Source: Narthecium ossifragum
Taxonomy: Eukaryota > Streptophyta > Magnoliopsida > Dioscoreales > Nartheciaceae
NCBI GenBank assembly: GCA_963920575.1
Contig: OY986972.1
Coordinates: 9,994,010 to 10,058,009, forward strand
DNA: 64,000 bases
Direction: 5' to 3'
Program-made: the position numbers and the translations under genes
Part shown: in pieces, positions 1-11,095 of the stretch
Position numbering within the stretch: position 1 is the first letter of the stretch
Layout of the letters: the number at the start of each line of letters is the position of its first letter
The notes under the pieces: generated by a model
The model's database searches: none
Told to the model about the DNA's origin: nothing
Seen by the model: only the letters and a program-made list of their open reading frames with translations

Positions 1-534
1 ATGAAGATTTACAATCAAAATGGTCATTTGTAAAAAGTAATCAATTCTTCACACAAAAGACTTTCATAAACCATTTTTAAACATGAAATAAAAAATGGAA
101 TAAGAAGATGTAATGGAGGAGACATGTTTCAAAAATTAAGACATACCTCCATTACCTTTAAACCAAATTGTTATCCTCCTTTAAATATCTTGCTCCTCCA
201 TTTGTCAATTTTATTTTCTTTTACACCAAGTGCAGTTAAACAAAGATTTGCAGTTTCTTCTACTTCTTATTCTTCTTCTTCGGAGGTGGAGCTCAAGTTA
301 CTTTCTTCCTTAGCCTTCTTCTTCTTCTTTGAAAATTTCTTGAGCTTTGGACAATCGAACATGTAATGTCCGGGCTTCCTACACTCATAAAAAGTAATTT
401 TATTTAAGTAATAAGAAGAGTTTCCTTTTTCACCTTTGGGATTTTTCTTTCCTTGATTCATGATGATTCGTTGGATTCTTCTTGTGATCTTTTGCATCTC
501 CTCATCATCATCTTCATCGCTTGAGTCGGATGAA
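1..534 (-). pseudogene. Ty1/copia gag, C-terminal part (zinc knuckle), broken
   Basis: This is the 3' part of a copia-type gag reading on the minus strand, continuing from the segment at 7319-8016 across the nested element at 535-7313. Removing that element and one copy of its ATGAA duplication rejoins the two segments in frame. An acidic Ser/Asp/Glu run is followed by a basic stretch and a zinc knuckle of CX2CX4HX4C layout. The first Cys of the knuckle is Phe here (FYECRKPGHYMFDC), so it is damaged. A Lys-rich stretch, an acidic run, an in-frame TAA and then the residues EVEETANLCLTA follow, which is typical of the gag-protease junction of plant copia elements. Past about position 200 the reading decays. 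The rest of the element lies outside the window to the left. Confidence 0.8.
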
Positions 535-1590
535 TGATGGGACGTGAAAAGTGTCGCGGCTTAACGCGCCCGATCAAAATTAGAAATTTATAATCAAACT
601 CCTAACTAACTACCTTTTGGGGGTAGCTAGCGGTGAGTCCGAGTCGAATCCACAGGGAATGCTTAAGGAAACAATTAAACTACTAACCTCAATCTAAGTG
701 TTCCTATAAGGATAATAAAAGAAATGGTTTTGGGTTTTAGGATATGATATCTAAGAAAGCATGTAAATGACTCAATGGATAGAGAGAGGTCCTAGGGAAT
801 CCCAATCCGGATTAAGCTCAATCGTAGCTTTCTAATGGATCAAGATGCTCAATCCTATCGAGACACTACAATATCGACTACCTTGTGGCTAACAAAGGTC
901 GTCGCTAACGAATAACTGGTTAAAGACTATCCGTCGCACTAGGTGTATGCTAGAAAGTTGGCGGTCGAGGGATTAGCTACGATCATCGCTAACGAGAGGT
1001 CGGGTTAGGATCATCTCGTCGCAAGGAATTGGGTTGTATGGAATATGGTAATGGATCGAGGTGGTTCTAGCATCTCGAATCCAAAACACTACAAAAGATA
1101 GGATAGATGCTAGGTTAGATGTGGATTGGAGTGGTTCTAGCACGACCAAGTCCCTAACCTAGAGCCAAGGCTCTCTTCAACACAAGTGGTCATGGTTCTA
1201 GCACAACCTACTCATTGGGGAATATCAACAAACACCTATTGGACACAAGGTTCTAGCTTATGGAAACCAAAGAATCCATCCATCCAACATTAGAATCCAA
1301 CTACAAAGGTATAGAAATGAAGAATAAATTCATACAACTTGTCTCATAGGGATTACAACATCCAAATCCAAAGAAAACTACAAATAAAAACCAAAAACAT
1401 CATGGTATTCCACTAGGTAGATAGATTAGATACTCATCTTCGATGGAGAAACCATGGAGAAGAGATGGATCATCCTCTTCTTCATCAATCTCCTGCCTCT
1501 TGGATGAGAGCTCCCTTCCTTGCCCAAGGGGGTTGCCTTTTCCTTAGCCTCTTTTTGTCCAAAGGAATCCCCCAATAAGAGTCCAAAGTA

Positions 1591-1605
1591 TGGTATTTAT
1601 AGCCC
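1591..1605 (-). promoter_or_regulatory. TATA box of the LTR
   Basis: Reads GGGCTATAAATACCA on the minus strand, just downstream of the palindrome cluster. The second LTR has the same box at about 6712-6725. Confidence 0.6.
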
Positions 1606-1654
1606 TCAAGCTTCTCCCCTTCGGATTACATCTGGGCCCTTCATTTTGCTTAAC

Positions 1655-1832
1655 TGGCACTGAAAGATCGATCTTCTAGGGGTGAAGATCGATCTTTTTA
1701 TCCCGTAAAACTGGCTGCGCCCGCGGAAGATTGATCTTCGATAGAGAGAAGATCGATCCTTTGAATTATTGCTCTCTGTCATCTCTGCTACAGTACAAAG
1801 ATCGATCTTTTATACACAGAAGATCGATTTTC
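1655..1832. repeat. Palindrome cluster (AGATCGATCT type) upstream of LTR TATA box
   Basis: Several AGATCGATCT-like palindromes lie in pairs separated by short spacers, for example around 1663-1700, 1726-1765 and 1798-1832. Paired copies can also fold into longer hairpins. The other LTR carries the same cluster at 6783-6955, slightly better preserved. Confidence 0.8.
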
Positions 1833-2192
1833 TTTTCTGCATATTATCTCTTTTGTCATTCAGCACTGCGCATTGGTACCAAAAATGCCATAACTTCATC
1901 TAGGAAACTCGGAATCATGAACCGTAAAATTCTCCAGAAACTAGACTTCCAGAGCTTTCCAATAATATATGACACATTATCTGATTCTTTCTGAGAAGGT
2001 ATAGTTTAATCTTTGAAGTTGACCCATGTACCTAAATGTGCTCAAATAGGCTCGTTTATGCTCCAAAGTTGATCTAACTTCTGTTGAGCACTCCTGTACC
2101 TGAAATACCATGAAGATTATTAGAAATACCTTGCTCGAAGACTAATAAAGGTAAATTAAGAGGTTAATTTATGTACTTTTCACGTCTCATCA

Positions 2193-2206
2193 CACCCCCC
2201 AATTTA
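2193..2206 (-). other. Polypurine tract of the non-autonomous element
   Basis: Directly inside the left LTR, the minus strand reads AAATTGGGGGGTG against the LTR end. This is where plus-strand DNA synthesis would be primed, and it fixes the element's direction. Confidence 0.8.
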
Positions 2207-3713
2207 CACTTTGCTCGTTCTCGAGCAAAGCCAAAAAGAAAGAAACACACAAACAAATAAACAAACAAACAAACAAAACCACTAATTTATCAAAATACAA
2301 TGCATTGATTCATATGCAAGCAATTTTCAACTCCGATGCTCAAAGTAGATTTCCATACACGAATTTTATCTCTCAAGTCATGGCCAAGTAAAAAGCAAAT
2401 GAATAAGAACATAAATGATATACTTCCAAGACTTCAAAGCACTTGATAAAATTAAGACATAATTGGACAATCCCGTGTCGTGAATGGAGCAACCAAGTAA
2501 TCGGGGTCTTGTAATCATCTAAGTAGGGAGCCAATCAAGATCAATCATCCTTAGCAATTCAAATCAATTGAACATATGACATGTTTTATTCAACACTAAT
2601 CATATTTTTTTCTTTTCTTTTCTCTCTTTCTCTTTTTTTTTCGAGGAATAGAGCATGTGGTTGTGCAATGTCATGATCCCTTAGACTTTCTACTAGGTCC
2701 ATGTAACAGGATTTAGGCCAGTGACTCTCAAACCATATGGTTTGGGGCACTAGGTGTAAAGGCACCCCTCAGGCTTAATCTCCCGAACCTAGAAGGCCAC
2801 GAATCACAACTAATGACCATTATGCTTTTATTCAACTAACATGACTGTGCAGTGCCTTGATCCCTTAAGCTTTCTACTAGGTCCTTGTTGCGAGTGTTGG
2901 GTCAATGACTCCCATGCCAGGTGGTTTTAGGGCATTAGGTGTAAAACACCCTACAGACTTAATTACCCGAGCCTAGAAGGCTACGAATCAAGGCTAGTCA
3001 ACAAAAATTTTCTAACAAAACTATAAGTCACATCAATCGATCATGAATATGCTTCAAAATCTCAATCTATCAAGGTCCCTACTCAAAATCACTTAACCCT
3101 TCATACAAGTGCGAGTGCGCAGGTGATTGGGACCACTCAATTAGCCTTACAATGTGCCAAGCCGAATTGAAGTAAAAGAAAAATGTCATTTATCCAATGA
3201 TTCACAAGTTTTTATAAGACATGAAAATCAAGAAAATCCGTGCAATGGTTCTCTAAGACAAGCATCTAAGAAAAAAAAATTTCACATAATCATCAATGCA
3301 AGTAAATTGACAAAATAAGTGAAGGTACACAGGTTATCGAACATGCAAATGTACCCCCCAACTTAAATTTGGTTGTCCTCAAGCACATATGAAGGGTAAA
3401 AGGGAAGAAAAAACTTGATGTGCTTCAAAGCATCCATGTGAAGGTATCCTTGGCCAAATGCAAAGAAGATATGAAGTATAACCAACGGTTAGTCCAATAA
3501 AAGCAAGAGTACAAACATCATCCTCTTGGCCTAAAATCGTACAAAAATCTAAACATACCAAGGCCAAAACTCATGGACCGGACGCATGGAAACACTCATT
3601 GGAACCAAGCAAACATGCCGAAAATAAAAACAAAACAATCAAGCATGCAAGAAAGCAAGTAAACAATCAAAGAAGCATGGAAGTGTTGGGTTGCCTCCCA
3701 ACAAGCGCTCATT
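2207..3713. other. Non-coding 3' region of the non-autonomous element
   Basis: No convincing reading frame. It holds two imperfect direct copies of a block of about 200 bp (around 2655-2800 and 2845-2990; both contain a form of CCTAGAAGGC, ACGAATC and a TTTCTACTAGGTCC match). It also holds a second purine-rich tract at 3349-3385, where the minus strand reads GAGGACAACC then TTAAGTTGGGGGGTAC. The same tract occurs at 19985-20030 in the Athila/Tat-like relic. Confidence 0.6.
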
Positions 3714-5378
3714 TTACCGTCTTCTGCCCGACGTTATGTTATGTACAACAAAACCAAATTTGGGTGGATGATGGTTCCACGTAAAGAAATAAATGGATTG
3801 AAGAATGGAAAAGACATGCAAACATGATTTATCAAAGAAGAATGAAGCATCATTGGTAACGAAATCATCCAAAGCGTCAGTCATTGGCCAATTACCTCCC
3901 TTCAAGCCATGTATTGCAATAAATGGGGCAATCTTAAAATCGGCTTTTGCTTGCCGATGGTTCAAGGTAAAGAAATACATGGTCCGAAGAAAGTTGAACT
4001 CATGCAAACAAGTTCCATCAAAGAAGTAGGGATTGCCCTTAGCGAACAAAGTACTTGAAGGGTAAGGAGTCTCAATGAGGTCCTTGATGAAATAACGTGG
4101 AAAATTGGCATGGTCTTCAATCGAAACAGGGTCTGGCCCCTCAAAATGTTCAACTAGTGTGGATGATATGGAAGATAGAGGCTCAATTTGAGGCTTCCTA
4201 TAAAAGCTCTCACAAATATCATTAGAGTCCTCATGATCATTTAAACAAGGTAGAACATCATTCTTATCCGACACGTCAAAAACCGGCAATGTATCATTGC
4301 AAACACCATCATCCCCATAATCATTGAAAATTGGTAAGATATCATTGTCATCCAATGCATCAAGAATAGGTAAGCCCTCATAAAAAGCTTCGTGAACCGG
4401 TACATCAATATCATAAGAATCATCCTCCTCAAAATCAGATATATGCTCATGAAAACCTTCATAAACCGGCGACACAATATCGCATGAATCATTATCATAA
4501 TCAAGTATATCCTCATGAAAAGCTTCATAAACCGGCACATTAATATCAAATGATTCATCCTCAATCTTAGGTGTGTCCTTGAGGAAGGCTTCATAAACCG
4601 GCATCGTGATATCCCATGAAACCTCAATATGATTGGAAATAATATCATTAAGAATATTATCATGACACATGGGAGGTACCAAATCATGCATGCATTCATC
4701 TATACTATTATCATCAAGAAACACCGAAGGGACCGATTCATTCACATCACAAGGCAAAATATTATCCACAATATCATGAACCGGTAACACCTCAAAAGAA
4801 ATCCCATCATTGCATGCATTCTTTACATTGGTAAAATAAGCATCACAAGCATCATTATTAAAATTAGGAGGCACTACTTCACTCACACAACTATCAACCT
4901 TATCATAGTACGAATCAATCAATGAAGCTAGTTGTGCAATTCAGACTTCTATATTGGCTAATGATTGCGAGTGAGAACGTATAAGTTGGTTTTGTGCCTC
5001 AAAAGACTCTAGATCTTTAAGGATCCTTTCTTCTAAAGATGGATCTATTTGTGCTTGTGGTTCAAAAGCAATGGGTGGCTCGTACCAATGTTGGGGTGGT
5101 GGGTATTGTGTTTGAGAAAGATAGGGTGATGTAGAACTAAGTGCAAAATATTGGTCGGGTGAGCTAATGTTTTGTGGTTGAACATCAAGAGGGTATTGAC
5201 CTTGGGGTTGCCAATAAGAGTATGGATGATTACTCAAATCCACATCATAGGTGTATGAATGCAAGTCATATGCCGGGTTTGAGCAATCATAAGCATCGTT
5301 AACATAAGCAGGTGCATAATTAAATGGTAACAAATAATCGTTCATTGCGGCACCCGGTGACATATACTCATCGGCCAT
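3714..5378 (-). pseudogene. Gag-like ORF of the non-autonomous element, one in-frame stop
   Basis: One frame runs from 5378 to 3714 (about 554 codons), broken only by a TGA at 4941-4943. The N-terminal part is rich in Tyr, Pro and Gln and starts MADEYMSPGAAM. Then comes LEERILKDLESFEAQNQL with SHSQSLANIEV before the stop and IAQLASLID after it, which resembles the coiled segment of Athila/Tat gag proteins. The middle is strongly acidic and carries at least four degenerate copies of a unit built on VPVYEAFHEDI. The C-terminal part has two copies of a segment with FFD(G/K)(T/S)CLH, then F.L..(M/I)YFFT.NH. I know no enzyme with this layout. It could be a structural gag derivative, or a cis-acting or decoy protein. 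The start at 5378 is the first Met in the frame after the primer-site leader. Confidence 0.7.
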
Positions 5379-5631
5379 GTATACACAATCACATAAACAA
5401 GGACCAGGCCAAAAGATAGAAATACTTTACAATGGGCCGGTCCAAGCACGAGACGTCCGTCGCCAATCTTGATCTTCAAAGTCTTGCCATAGGCGTCTCC
5501 TATCAACACAAAGATATAGCAATTGTAAGTACAACTCTTTTTTTTTAAAGATATGAAACAAAATTTAAAATTAAAGATATTTATAAGAAACACTAGATTA
5601 AGCAAGGCACTTTAATCATTTCCGATAGCAC

Positions 5632-5649
5632 TCCCCGGCAACGGCGCCA
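5632..5649 (-). other. Primer binding site complementary to tRNA-Asp
   Basis: The minus strand reads TGGCGCCGTTGCCGGGGA, 6 bp inside the right LTR. The plus strand equals the 3' end of plant tRNA-Asp including CCA. A tRNA-Asp primer is typical of Athila-type elements. Confidence 0.9.
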
Positions 5650-5655
5650 AAATTT

Positions 5656-7313
5656 TGATGGGACGTGAAAAGTGTCTCGGATTAACGTGCTCGATTAAAA
5701 TTAGAAATTTATAATCAAACTCCTAACTAACTACCTTTTGGGGTAGCTAGCGGTGAGTCCGAGTCGAATCCACAGGGAATGCTTAAGGAAACAATTAAAC
5801 TACTAAGCTCAATCTAAGTGTTCCTACAAGGATAATAAAAGAAATGGTTTTGGGTTTTAGGATATGATATCTAAGAAAGCATGTAAATGACTCAATGGAT
5901 AGAGAGAGGTCCCAGAGAATCCCAATCCGGATTAGGCTCAATCGTAGCTTTCTAATGGATCAAGATGCGCAATCCTATCGAGACACTACAATATCGACTA
6001 CCTTGTGGCTAACAAAGGTCGTCGCTAACGAATAACTGGTTAAAGACTATCCGTCGCACTAGGTGTATGCTAGAAAGTCGGCGATCAAGGGATTAGCTAC
6101 GATCATCGCTAACGAGAGGTCGGGTTAGGTTCATCTCGTCTCAAGGAATTGGGTTGTATGAAATATGGTAATGGATCGAGGTGGTTCTAGCATCTCGAAT
6201 CCAAAACACTACAAAAGATAAGATAGATGCTAGGTTAGATATGGATTGGAGTGGTTCTAGCACAACCAAGTCCATAACCTAGAGTCAAGACTCCCTTCAA
6301 CACAAGTCGTCATGGTTCTAGCACAACATACTCATTGGGGAATATCAACAAACACCTATTGGACACAAGGTTCTAGCTTATGCAAACCAAAGAATCCATC
6401 CATCCAACATTAGAATCCAACTACAAAGGTATAGTAATGAAGAATAAATTCATACAACTTGTCTCATAGGAATTACAACATCCAAATCCAAAGAAAATTA
6501 CAAATAAAAACCTAAAATATCATGGTATTCCACAAGGTAGATAGATTAGCTACTCATTTTCGATGGAGAAACCATGGAGAAGAGATGGATCACCCTCTTC
6601 TTCAAAAATCTCTTCCCTCTTGGATGAGAGCTCCCTTCCTTGCCCAAGGGGGTTGCCCTTTTCCTTAGCCTCTTCTTGTCCAAAGGAATCCCCTAATAAG
6701 AGCCCAAAGTTTGGTATTTATAGCTCTCAAGCTTCTCCCCTTCGGATTACATCTGGGCCCTTCATTTTGCCTAACTGGCACTGAAAAATCGATCTTCTAG
6801 GGGTGAAGATCGATCTTTTTATCCCGTAAAACTGGCTGCGCCAGCGGAAGATCGATCTTCTATAGGGAGAAGATCGATCCTTTGAATTATTGCTCTCTGT
6901 CATCTCTGCTACAGTACAAAGATCGATCTTTTATACACAGAAGATCGATCTTCTTTTCTGCATATTATCTCTTTTGCCATTCAGTACTGCGCATTGGTAC
7001 CAAAAATGCCATAACTTTATCTAGGAAACTCGGAATCATGAACCGTAAAATTCTCCAGAAACTAGACTTCCAGAGCTTTCCAATCATATATGGCACATTA
7101 TCTGGTTCTTTCTGAGAAGGTACAGTTTAATTTTTGAAGTTGACCCATGTACCTAAATGTGCTCGAATAGGCTCGTTTAAGCTCCAAATTTGATCTAACT
7201 TCTGTTGAGCACTCTTGTACCTGAAATATCATGAAGATTATTAGAAATCCCTTGCTCGAAGACTAATAAAGGTAAATTAAGGGGTTAATTTATATACTTT
7301 TCACGTCTCATCA
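5656..7313 (-). repeat. 5' LTR of the non-autonomous element
   Basis: Same length and organisation as 535-2192. The TATA box is at about 6712-6725 (minus strand), the palindrome cluster at 6783-6955 and the conserved block at 6960-7140. Promoter activity for the element would come from this copy. Confidence 0.95.
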
Positions 7314-7318
7314 ATGAA

Positions 7319-8016
7319 TCCTTGTATGTTGACTTGAAAGCAATGGTTTTCTTTTTCTTCCTTTCTCCATCATAGCTCCTCTCCATGTTCATCTCATATG
7401 TCATGAGAAAACCCATTAGCTCATCAAGAGATAGCTTGGTTAAATCTTTAGCTTCTTCGATTGTTGTCACCTTGGGATCCCATGTCTTAGGTAGACATCT
7501 AAGAATCTTTCTTACCATCTCATCATTAGTATAACTTTTACCAATAGAATCGAGAACATTTACGATATTGGTAAAGCGAATAAATATTTCATTTATATTC
7601 TCATCATCCTTCATGGAAAATAACTCATAATCATTAACAAGCATGCTAATCTTAGACTCCTTGACACGGCTTGTTCCCTCATAGGTAACTTCAAGTTTTT
7701 CTCATATTTCCTTAGTCGTTTTACATGCAGAAATTCTATTGAATTCATCAAGGCTAAGGGCACAAAATAGAATGTTTTTAGCCTTGGCATTTACTTGAAG
7801 TTTCCCAAAATCAGTGGGAGTATATTCATTCTTAGCTTTTGGAACTTCTTTTCCCTCAATGATTTTTAAAGGGATAGAATCTCCATCTTCTATTATCATC
7901 CATGCATCATAGTCTATGGATTGAATGAAAATTTCCATTTTGGTTTTCCAATAGGTGTAATTTATTCCATTAAAGTAGGGTGGCCTATTCATAGATTGTC
8001 CCTCTATGATTTCCAT
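7319..8016 (-). pseudogene. Ty1/copia gag, N-terminal part
   Basis: Minus-strand gag of a copia element. It starts at 8016 with MEIIEGQSMNRPPYFNG and NYTYWKTKMEIFI, the usual N-terminus of plant copia gag (DUF4219 type). It continues through a TGA at 7702-7704 (probably an old Trp, KEI-stop-EKLEVTYEG) into the UBN2 gag domain: NINEIFIRFTNIVNVLDSIG, ILRCLPKTWDPKVTTIEEAK and LDELMGFLMTYEM. The frame reaches the ATGAA duplication at 7314-7318 and resumes at 534 on the far side of the nested element. So the gene had at least one stop and a 6.8-kb insertion. Confidence 0.9.
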
Positions 8017-8065
8017 CCTGATTTAGGATCCTCTAAGGGTTGTTCAACCACAAAAATAGAGACCT

Positions 8066-8080
8066 AGCTGTGATACCAAC
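8066..8080 (-). other. Primer binding site, tRNA-iMet type, of the copia element
   Basis: The minus strand reads TTGGTATCACAGC right after the LTR end. The standard plant site is TGGTATCAGAGC, so there is one mismatch. It lies upstream of gag in the expected place. Confidence 0.75.
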
Positions 8081-9044
8081 TGAAGCTCTAAGAGGGGGAG
8101 TTTATCTTAGGCTTTATACATTAAAATCAATCAAGGAAATCTAAATAGGAGGAGTCTAATTAAATCATATGCTTGCCAAAGATAAGAGCAGATAATAAAT
8201 ATAGACAAGAGATATGAGATGAGAGTTAGAGAGATTGCACCAGAATTTTTATAGTGGTTCGGCCAACCTTGCCTACAGCCACTTCACTCAAGATCCTCCT
8301 TGAGGTTTCACTACTTGCAAGTCCTCTTACAAGTTGTCCACCAAGCTTCCGGGTGCTTGGCAACCTTACAATCTCTCTAATATCTCTCTAATATATTTCT
8401 CTCAAAGTCTACTTCACACTTGAAGTAGTTTTACAAAGGTTTGGCTCACTAATAAGAGATAGAAACTTGCTAGAATATGATTACAATAATCCCTTAGCTC
8501 CGTCTTAGTCTTTGGCAAGTTTGCTGCCTTTTCCCTTTTATAGCTGAGCTTCAAACCCCTCCAAATAGCCTCCCAACGGCTATTTCCTTCTCTTGCAACG
8601 GCTCTTTAACGACTCTTTTCTGGGTTGGTGGTCGACCGTCGCATCGTCCAGGACATCGTCCGCCAGGTTCTTCTTGAGCCATGGTCTATCCACACATCGT
8701 CCGTCGAGCCTCTCGGTCGACCGTCCCATCGACCGTGACATCGTCCGTCAGGCTCTGTTGTATAAACTCCTTCTCAGGGTCGATACCTCGATTGACCGTC
8801 GCACCTTCAAGACTTGGTCACAAATCCCACGGTCGATCAGTACATCAACCGTCGCATCGTCCATCGCCTATTTTCCCATGTATAGCTTCCACGGTCGATC
8901 CATGTATCGTCCGTAGCATCGACCGTCAGTACAAAAACGCATTAAATATGATTTTAATGCTTTCCAATTTAAGGAATATTAATATTAAACCATTGTTTTA
9001 TCATCAATTATATATTGACATCATCGAAACAATATTAGGGCTAG
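8081..9044 (-). repeat. 5' LTR of the Ty1/copia element
   Basis: On the plus strand it begins TGAAGCTCTAAGAGGG. It ends near GGGCTAG at 9044, where the related solo copy (20965-21963) ends GGGCTAACA, so a few terminal bases look changed. It has a TATA box at 8534-8545 (sense AGCTATAAAAGG) and, upstream of it in the sense direction, a cluster of GGTCGACC/GTCGATCC-type repeats at 8626-8925. It is inserted in an LTR-B copy. Confidence 0.85.
8626..8925. repeat. Palindrome cluster (GGTCGACCGTCG type) in copia LTR
   Basis: Many copies of GTCGACCGTC, ACGGTCGATC and CATCGTCCG lie in both orientations, 90-390 bp upstream of the LTR TATA box. The related cluster at 21541-21845 is in the solo copia LTR. 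Confidence 0.75.
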
Positions 9045-9656
9045 CCCTCGAGAATCGACGGGGTTATGAGGCCCCTTGGCATACCTTAGACTTAGGCGGA
9101 GAATGACACGGTTGCAGTTTCCCTTCTTTTTTGTGCGGCGTAGAGTAGAACCCTACTGGGCATTGTTGCTTACCCTACCTGGGCTGCATCGGTGATGCAG
9201 GTCGATGCAGTTCCTTCTTTCATGTGTTCTTCTAGAAAATGGCGTGATATTTTGAGATGATAGAGGACTTGGAGGTTTGAGGAGTTCTTCTACAGTTAAT
9301 TTACAGTTTTAATCAGAGATATATAAATTGGTGTATAATCTGAAATATTCGAGAACAGAATTGTATGATTATTAATTCAATTGTATTTGAGAAATATTAT
9401 CATATTATTTATGTAGATATTTGAGAAATGTAATAATTAGTTATTTATAATGGTGCCATTGCTCAACATGAAATTGTAAAATAAACATGTTGTGTTGTAA
9501 TTTTAAAGGAGACTCTTCCGATTTTGTTATGAACTGGAGGATCATATTGTTCAAATTAAATGTGAAATTGATTATATAAATGAGCCAGAGGTGATTGAAT
9601 AGGTTTAGGTCCCTCACGTCCCGGCCCGGATGGGTTTTCTGGGTCGGGGTGTGACA
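9045..9656 (+). repeat. LTR-B fragment (3' part)
   Basis: Plus-sense LTR-B ending GGGTTTTCTGGGTCGGGGTGTGACA-like at 9656. It matches the reverse complement of the start of the solo LTR-B at 38716 (both contain the block around CCTACTGGGC and GCAGCCCGGGTAGG). Its 5' part was displaced by the copia insertion. Confidence 0.8.
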
Positions 9657-10401
9657 GGGATAGTGCAGGGTACCGGAATGCAAAATCCATTGTATTTAAA
9701 TAGCTCCTTTTCTCCCTTCCCCTTTTATTTTCTTCCTTGGTTTGGTCCCGAGACGACGGGAAAGAGAGAGCTTGAGAAGGCGATCCGGTGGCCTGGAGGC
9801 GGTGACAACGTCGGAGAAGACCAACCTAAGTCACCCTAGGTTGGATTCGAGAAGATTAGCGTGGTTAAGATATGGATTCTACCCCTAAACCCATGTTTAG
9901 GTCATATTAAGGATGTTATTGGGTTGTTTGTAGATTTCTATTCTCTAGCATGCTTCTCTATACTTGGATTTCATCTAACCAAGGTCTTATAACACTTGGA
10001 TGTGTTTTGATTAGGTTTCAATCGTCTTTTTCCCGAATTTTCTCGGATTTCTCTTTTTAACTTAAACATGTCTGTTCATACCAGATTTTCGTGCTAATTG
10101 ATGCGTAATCTTATAATTTTAAAGAAAAAAATTGTAGATCTTCGAGCCTACTTTTAGATCTTATTTAGTTCATAATTTTCTGATTTTTATACGAATTATG
10201 GTGAATTATTTTCAGATCTATGATGAAACAGACCTTTCATTAAAAATTAGGGAATTCGGTGGGTTTTTTATATCCGTTTGAGCCGGTTTTCGGATACATT
10301 GTTCCTAGTGCTTAATATATTTGATCTGGAGGTTTTAGTATTATTTTGAAGAGTTTAGAGGCATTTATCGTCATTTTGTTGTTTGTGGTTGTAGGTAGAA
10401 A
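9657..10401. other. Unassigned repeat-like DNA left of the CACTA element
   Basis: There is a possible TATA (GTATTTAAATAG near 9691), then a pyrimidine-rich leader and AT-rich intron-like sequence. It resembles the style of the LTR-B transcribed half (compare 59490-60300), but I cannot fix ends. It continues at 14584 after the CACTA element. Confidence 0.35.
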
Positions 10402-11095
10402 CACTACAACAAAATAGGTCTATAGTGACAATCAAACACGTCACTAATACCCTGAAATCCATCACAGAAACCTTTCAGTGACGAGTTTTGGGTCATCGCC
10501 TATACCCCCGTGACTGAACGTTTCAGTGACTACTTTGTTTCGTTGTCACAAAATCAGGTACTTTCAATGACGAGAGTACCCGTCACTGAAAGTTATTTAT
10601 CTGCGACGACTAGACTTGTCACAGTTGATTTGAATTTGTGACAATCATTATTGTCACTGTAAATAAATTTGTTGTCACTATATGTTGAAAAACACTATAA
10701 TTAGATTTTATTTATGACAATATATATTTTTACAGTAACAAGTGATATTGTCACTGAAAGTAATTTATAGTGACAATAAAAAGGTTGTCACAGAAAGTAG
10801 TTTATAGTGACAATAAAAAGGTGGTCACTAAATGTATTTACAGTGACAAGTAATAACAACGTTATTTGTCATTAATTCTATTATTAGTGACAACAAATGC
10901 CATCAAAGTTTGTCGCACAATACTGAATAGTTTATGGTGACAATAAAAAACTATCACTAAATGTATTTACAGTTACAAGTACTGACAACATTATTTGTCA
11001 CTAATTCCATTATTAGTGACAACAAATGCTATCTAAGTTTGTCACACAATACTGAATCTTGTTTTAGTGACAATGTTTTTTGTCACATTGATTTG
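10402..11095. repeat. CACTA subterminal repeats
   Basis: At least a dozen copies of GTGACAAT, TGTCACTA and AGTGACAA in direct and inverted order. The matching right-end set is at about 14225-14580. Confidence 0.85.

Larger units (their letters stand above)
535..2192 (-). repeat. 3' LTR of the non-autonomous element
   Basis: In the element's sense this is the 3' LTR. It contains, in minus-strand order, the conserved block at 1860-2035, a palindrome cluster (1655-1832), a TATA box (1591-1605, sense CTATAAATACC) and a long transcribed leader. It pairs with 5656-7313 along its whole length. Confidence 0.95.
535..7313 (-). mobile_element. Non-autonomous Athila/Tat-like LTR retrotransposon, structurally complete
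   Basis: Two direct 1658-bp LTRs (535-2192 and 5656-7313) begin TGATGGGACGTG and end CACGTCTCATCA on the plus strand. They flank a 3463-bp internal region. The 5-bp target duplication ATGAA is exact at 530-534 and 7314-7318. A primer site next to the right LTR and a polypurine tract next to the left LTR show that the element reads on the minus strand. No reverse transcriptase, RNase H or integrase is visible; the only long reading frame is the gag-like one at 3714-5378. A rough hand count gives about 70 differences between the LTRs (about 4 percent), so the insertion is fairly recent. It sits inside a copia gag gene. Confidence 0.95.

Noticed and set aside
4241..4699. 152-codon minus-strand frame rich in Met, Ile and Phe
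   Set aside because: Shifted-frame shadow of the acidic repeat region of the gag-like ORF.
5632..5649. A tRNA gene end
   Set aside because: Only the 3' 18 bases of tRNA-Asp are present, at the exact position of a primer binding site.
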